DNA of 64,000 nt from Cellulosimicrobium cellulans (lineage in GTDB: Bacteria > Actinomycetota > Actinomycetes > Actinomycetales > Cellulomonadaceae): contig NZ_BJNZ01000005.1 of assembly GCF_006539945.1 (NCBI RefSeq), forward strand, positions 62,001 to 126,000, read 5' to 3'. The translations under genes were made by a program, and so were the position numbers. Every line of letters starts with the position of its first letter. The stretch's first letter is position 1. Shown one piece after another: positions 59,288 to 64,000 of this stretch. A model generated the notes under the pieces. That model was not told the origin of the DNA. It saw nothing but the letters and a program-made list of their open reading frames with translations, and did not search any database.

Positions 59288-59761
59288 TCAGAGCCGGCCG
59301 TCCAGGCGCAGCGTCCCGTCCGCGAACGCGAGCTCGGTGAGCTGGAACCCCGGGAACGTGTGCTCGAGCACGCCGCCGAGCAGCGCCTGCACGTCGACCG
59401 CGACCCGCGCGTCGGGCAGCACGCGCACCGCCTCGGGCGGCAGCCCGTGCGAGCGCAGAGCGCCCTGGAGCGGCGCCTCGACGAACCCGAGCAGCTTGTG
59501 CGCGGGCAGTCCGGCGGCGTTGGCCTCGACCGCGAGCACGGCGGTGCCCGCCACGACCGACTCGACGTGCAGCGTCGCCCGCACGACGGGGACCAGCCTG
59601 GCGGCGAGCTTGAGCGCCGACGGCGGGTCGGGCACCTCGCGCAGGTCGACGACGACCCGCACGTCGTCGCCCTCGCTCGTCACCGAGCGCACGTACGGTG
59701 GCAGCCCGCCCGTCGCGCGCGCGATCTCCACGGCCTCGGTCACGGTCAGCTCGATGCGCAT
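59288..59761 (-). CDS. Conserved hypothetical protein
   Basis: 157 residues, soluble, no motif I recognise: LTVTEAVEIARATGGLPPYV, VRVVVDLREVPDPPSALKLA, LLGGVLEHTFPGFQLTEL. The N-terminal third is beta/helix mixed with many Val. Leaderless ATG six bases after TAGGGT; next gene one base behind, so it is likely translated together with the kinase-like protein. Confidence 0.7.
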   Translation of the reverse strand: MRIELTVTEAVEIARATGGLPPYVRSVTSEGDDVRVVVDLREVPDPPSALKLAARLVPVVRATLHVESVVAGTAVLAVEANAAGLPAHKLLGFVEAPLQGALRSHGLPPEAVRVLPDARVAVDVQALLGGVLEHTFPGFQLTELAFADGTLRLDGRL

Positions 59762-59767
59762 CTGTCG

Positions 59768-59773
59768 ACCCTA
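59768..59773 (-). promoter_or_regulatory. -10 box TAGGGT for the hypothetical protein at 59761
   Basis: Minus-strand TAGGGT six bases before ATG 59761; leaderless layout. Confidence 0.5.
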
Positions 59774-59790
59774 GCGGTCGGTCGCGCGAG

Positions 59791-61905
59791 TCAGTCGTGG
59801 GCGCGGAGATCGGCGAGCAGGGGGCGGTGGTCGGAGGCGGTGACGTCGAGGACCTCGAACGAGCGGAAGGTCACGTCGCCGGAGCCGAAGACCCAGTCGA
59901 TGCGATGGGCGGGCGCGACCGAGGGCGACGTGAGCGCGTCCGGGTCGCCGGCGGCGTCCTGGCCGCTCTCGAGGCCCTGCTCCTCGAGGAAGGTGATCTC
60001 GTCCCAGCCGGGCTCGGCGTTGAGGTCTCCCGCGAGGACGTACGCGCCCTCCACGGGCTCGTCGGCGAGGAGGGTCTCGAGCTGGTCGAGCCGGGTCGGC
60101 GTGCTCTCCTCGCGGTGCTGGAGGTGCACCGACGTCACGCGCACGGGGACGCCGGCGGCGTCGAGCGTCGCGGAGATGGTCGAGCGCTCCTGCGGCCCGG
60201 CGCCGTACGGCAGGGCGTGGCGCGCGACGTCGTCGAGGTCGCCGCGCAGCGGGTCCCACAGGAGCGCGTTGCCGAACTGCCGGTCGGCCGCGGGGACGAA
60301 GGCGACGCGCATCCCGGTCTCCCGCGCGAGGTAGGTCGCCATGTCGGCGCCTCCGCCGAGCACCCAGCCGCGGGACACCTCCTGCAGGGTGACGACGTCG
60401 GCACCGGAGTCCTCGATGGTCGCGACCATCTCGTCGAGCCGGACCGACGGGTCGGCGCTCACGCCGTAGTGCAGGTTCCAGTCGAGCAGGCGCAGCTCGC
60501 CGACCGGGTAGTCGGCGACGGCGGACGTCGTCGTCGGCACGTGGACCTGCGTCACCCCGACGAGCGCGAGCAGCGCGACCGCACCGCCGAGGGCGAGAGC
60601 AGGGACCCGTGAGGCATCGGCGGGGGTCGTGCCCGACGCCGCGCGGTCGCCCGTGGGGGCCGACGCGCCCCGGGTGCGAAGTCCGGTGACGACCGCGGGC
60701 ACGGCGAGCGCGAGCGCGGCCGCGACGGGGACGAGCGTGTGGGGGACGGGGAGCGGGACGTCGTACTCGAGCTGGTACCCGAGCAGGGGCACGGCGGTCG
60801 TGAGCCCGGCGACGCTCGCCGCGCCCGCGACCCGCAGCCACGTGAGCGGGCGCGCGGTCTTCGTCAGGGCGAGGGCGAGCGTCCGCGCGGCCGCGGGCAC
60901 CAGCAGCGCGAGCAGCGCGAGGAGCGCCCAGCCGCCGACCGTCCCGGGACCGTCGAGGCGCGGCACCGCGAGGAAGACCACGGCGACGCCGGCGACGAGC
61001 ACGGCGGGGGACAGCCACGGTGACCCGGGCCGGGTCGACCGGCCCGCCCACGGGACGAACCACGCGGTGAGCAGGGCAGCGACGGCCAGGGCGCCGACGG
61101 CGAACGGCAGCGCGACGCCGGCCTGGGACGCGGCGAACGCGGGGTTGGCGAGCACCTGCACCGCGAGCGCGACGAGCGGGCCGAGCACCCACAGCCCGCG
61201 CGCGCCCGGCCACGCGGCGCGGCTCCGCAGCAGCCACGCGCACGCGACCGCGGCGCCGGCGACGGCGACCGTCACGACCCACGCCGCGACGTCGGACCGC
61301 CAGTAGGCGTCCCACGTGCCGAGGACGGCGTTCAGCGCCCCGGCGAGCAGTGCGCCGAGCACGACGCCGAGCGCGACGAGGGACCCGCGCGCGAGGCGCC
61401 CGCCGGGCCGGGCCGACGGCTCGGACGCGGCGTCGGGGGTGGACGCGAGGTGAACGTCGGTGTCGTGTGCCGGCGCCCCGCTCGCGAACGCGGCCACGAG
61501 CACGAGCACGCCGATCCCGAGCGCGACGGTCGCGAGCCCGACGCCGTACCGGACGAGCCCGAGGTCCGCGCCCGCGGCGATCGCCGCGCCGAGGCCCTGG
61601 AGCGCGAGGCGGGCCACGACCAGCGCGGCCACGGCGAGCAGCACGACCCTTCCCGTGAGCTCGAGGCGCGCCGCGATCATCACGACGAGCACGCCGGGGG
61701 CGGCGTACGTCGCGAGCGCCGTCAGGGCGACGGTGACGACGCCCGCCGAGAACGCGTGGTCGAGCAGGGGGCCGCTCGACCGCACGAGCTCGACGACGAT
61801 CGCCGTGACCGTCACGACGAGCAGGAGCGGGAGGACGGTGGCCTGGTCGAACCGGGCGGCCGACCGGGGCACGGACCGGGCGGACGGGGGCTGCGCTGCG
61901 CTCAC
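59791..61905 (-). CDS. Membrane-anchored endonuclease/exonuclease/phosphatase-family protein
   Basis: 704 residues: about twelve hydrophobic helices up to residue 470, then an extracytoplasmic EEP domain. EEP landmarks: RLLDWNLHYGVSADP, VVTLQEVSRGW (metal Glu), TSVHLQHREESTP, YVLAGDLNAEPGWDEITF (Asp-Asn), IDWVFGSGD and ASDHRPLLADL (catalytic Asp-His). Substrate (lipid phosphodiester, nucleic acid or other) unknown. GTG 61905 is chosen because TAGCGT lies eight bases before it; readings further upstream run into the divergent mmsA region. Confidence 0.85.
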   Translation of the reverse strand: MSAAQPPSARSVPRSAARFDQATVLPLLLVVTVTAIVVELVRSSGPLLDHAFSAGVVTVALTALATYAAPGVLVVMIAARLELTGRVVLLAVAALVVARLALQGLGAAIAAGADLGLVRYGVGLATVALGIGVLVLVAAFASGAPAHDTDVHLASTPDAASEPSARPGGRLARGSLVALGVVLGALLAGALNAVLGTWDAYWRSDVAAWVVTVAVAGAAVACAWLLRSRAAWPGARGLWVLGPLVALAVQVLANPAFAASQAGVALPFAVGALAVAALLTAWFVPWAGRSTRPGSPWLSPAVLVAGVAVVFLAVPRLDGPGTVGGWALLALLALLVPAAARTLALALTKTARPLTWLRVAGAASVAGLTTAVPLLGYQLEYDVPLPVPHTLVPVAAALALAVPAVVTGLRTRGASAPTGDRAASGTTPADASRVPALALGGAVALLALVGVTQVHVPTTTSAVADYPVGELRLLDWNLHYGVSADPSVRLDEMVATIEDSGADVVTLQEVSRGWVLGGGADMATYLARETGMRVAFVPAADRQFGNALLWDPLRGDLDDVARHALPYGAGPQERSTISATLDAAGVPVRVTSVHLQHREESTPTRLDQLETLLADEPVEGAYVLAGDLNAEPGWDEITFLEEQGLESGQDAAGDPDALTSPSVAPAHRIDWVFGSGDVTFRSFEVLDVTASDHRPLLADLRAHD

Positions 61906-61913
61906 GAGGCACG

Positions 61914-61919
61914 ACGCTA
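61914..61919 (-). promoter_or_regulatory. -10 box TAGCGT for the EEP-family gene
   Basis: Minus-strand TAGCGT eight bases before GTG 61905. Confidence 0.4.
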
Positions 61920-61931
61920 CCGGGCGTGCGC

Positions 61932-61947
61932 TGTGATCCGCACCACA
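61932..61947. promoter_or_regulatory. CRP/GlxR-like operator between the EEP gene and mmsA
   Basis: TGTGA-N6-CCACA, the same two half-sites as the operator at 37275-37290. It lies about 38 bases upstream of the presumed mmsA start (-10 candidate CAGACT, 61966-61971). Confidence 0.5.
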
Positions 61948-62025
61948 CGATCGGGTCTTCCGTGCCAGACTGAGGGATCGGCTGCGAGGGCGCGCCACCA
62001 CCTCGGCGCGCGAGGAGGCGAGGAC

Positions 62026-63594
<1,569 letters not shown>

Positions 63595-63601
63595 GCGTCC
63601 G

Positions 63602-64000
63602 ATGACGACGGAGGAGCTCGCCCGGCGCACGTCGCGCACGCGCGCCGACGACCGGTACGTCTTCCACTCCTGGTCCGCGCAGGGCGCGATCGACCCGCTG
63701 CCCGTCGCCGGCGGCGAGGGCGCGTGGTTCTGGGACGAGGACGGCAACCGATACCTCGACTTTGCCTCCCAGCTCGTGAACCTCAACCTGGGTCACCAGC
63801 ACCCGCGGCTCGTCGCGGCGCTCCAGGCGCAGGCGGGCCGGCTCGCGACGGTCGGGCCGACGTTCGCCAACGACGTGCGGGGCGAGCTCGCCCGGCTGAT
63901 CGCGGAGCGCGCCCCGGGCGCGCGGACCGGCGGTGCCTCGACCGGCGCCGCAGGCGACGACCGGCGATGGCGGGTCTTCTTCACGAACGGCGGGGCCGAC
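63602..64000 (+). CDS. Class III aminotransferase (5' part only)
   Basis: PLP aminotransferase, cut by the window end; 133 codons visible. Seen: VFHSWSAQGAIDPLPVAGGE, WFWDEDGNRYLDFASQLVNL, NLGHQHPRLVAALQAQ and FFTNGGAD at the edge, the class III pattern (NGG[AE]). Right after mmsA, an omega-amino acid such as beta-alanine is a likely substrate: transamination gives the semialdehyde MmsA uses. ATG seven bases after the mmsA stop; weak Shine-Dalgarno GGTGAG. Confidence 0.88.
   Translation, partial: MTTEELARRTSRTRADDRYVFHSWSAQGAIDPLPVAGGEGAWFWDEDGNRYLDFASQLVNLNLGHQHPRLVAALQAQAGRLATVGPTFANDVRGELARLIAERAPGARTGGASTGAAGDDRRWRVFFTNGGAD

Overview
This is a very high-GC chromosomal window from an actinobacterium. 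Mycothiol biosynthesis (mshB), a 55-residue DUF3117 protein, a SigE-RseA-HtrA-TatB block, many GTGA/ATGA overlaps, frequent GTG starts and apparent leaderless promoters all point that way. Gene content and order fit Micrococcales close to Cellulomonadaceae/Promicromonosporaceae, but the genus is inferred, not shown. I see no insertion sequence, prophage, CRISPR array, tRNA or rRNA. The window is mostly conserved core genome with a few poorly characterised genes, and no gene-free stretch exceeds about 300 bases.

Layout. 1-3217: tail of a dipeptide/oligopeptide ABC importer (permease end, then a double ATPase), interrupted by an antisense PH-domain membrane gene. 3260-7163: BCCT osmolyte transporter and the translational GTPase TypA. 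7177-11723: mshB, a small membrane protein, and a VanW-family protein with a very long acidic cytoplasmic tail. 11756-14612: an ACT-domain protein, pheA and tyrA (Phe/Tyr synthesis). 14634-17974: an SH3-like small protein, ferredoxin, dapC, citrate synthase. 18096-24607: a transglycosylase-like protein, dapD and dapE (divergent; with dapC, three succinylase-branch lysine/DAP genes), a LOG-family protein, a FolP2-type DHPS homologue, a PIG-V-like GT-C protein, DUF3117. 24608-30514: pepA, an O-methyltransferase, sigE-rseA-htrA-tatB (envelope stress). 30587-33385: trpS, 2'-5' RNA ligase-like protein, YihY. 33587-37095: sdhCDAB on the minus strand.

37330-58681 is dominated by nucleoside salvage and catabolism: manC and an M20D amidohydrolase, then a nucleoside-type BMP lipoprotein/ATPase/two-permease importer, cytidine deaminase, pyrimidine-nucleoside phosphorylase, two DUF202 membrane proteins with a possible papain-like protein, adenosine deaminase, two aldehyde dehydrogenases (one only half-length), deoC, a phosphosugar mutase (probably the phosphopentomutase step), purine nucleoside phosphorylase and an LpdA-type flavoprotein. 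Together these would import nucleosides, split them to bases and (deoxy)ribose-1-P, isomerise to the 5-phosphate, and cleave deoxyribose-5-P to glyceraldehyde-3-P and acetaldehyde, which the aldehyde dehydrogenase can oxidise. 58693-64000: a shikimate-kinase-like ATPase, a conserved hypothetical, a membrane-anchored endonuclease/exonuclease/phosphatase protein, and the start of an mmsA/class-III aminotransferase catabolic operon.

The strongest sequence-level signals are regulatory. (i) Some fourteen TANNNT/CANNNT hexamers lie 6-8 nt before start codons, suggesting leaderless transcription. (ii) Five of the seven TAG stop codons I find sit inside such a -10 hexamer of the next gene. (iii) Three CRP/GlxR-like palindromes lie before gltA, between sdhC and manC, and before mmsA. 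(iv) An ECF-type promoter lies directly before sigE. (v) Several long perfect hairpins lie at gene ends.
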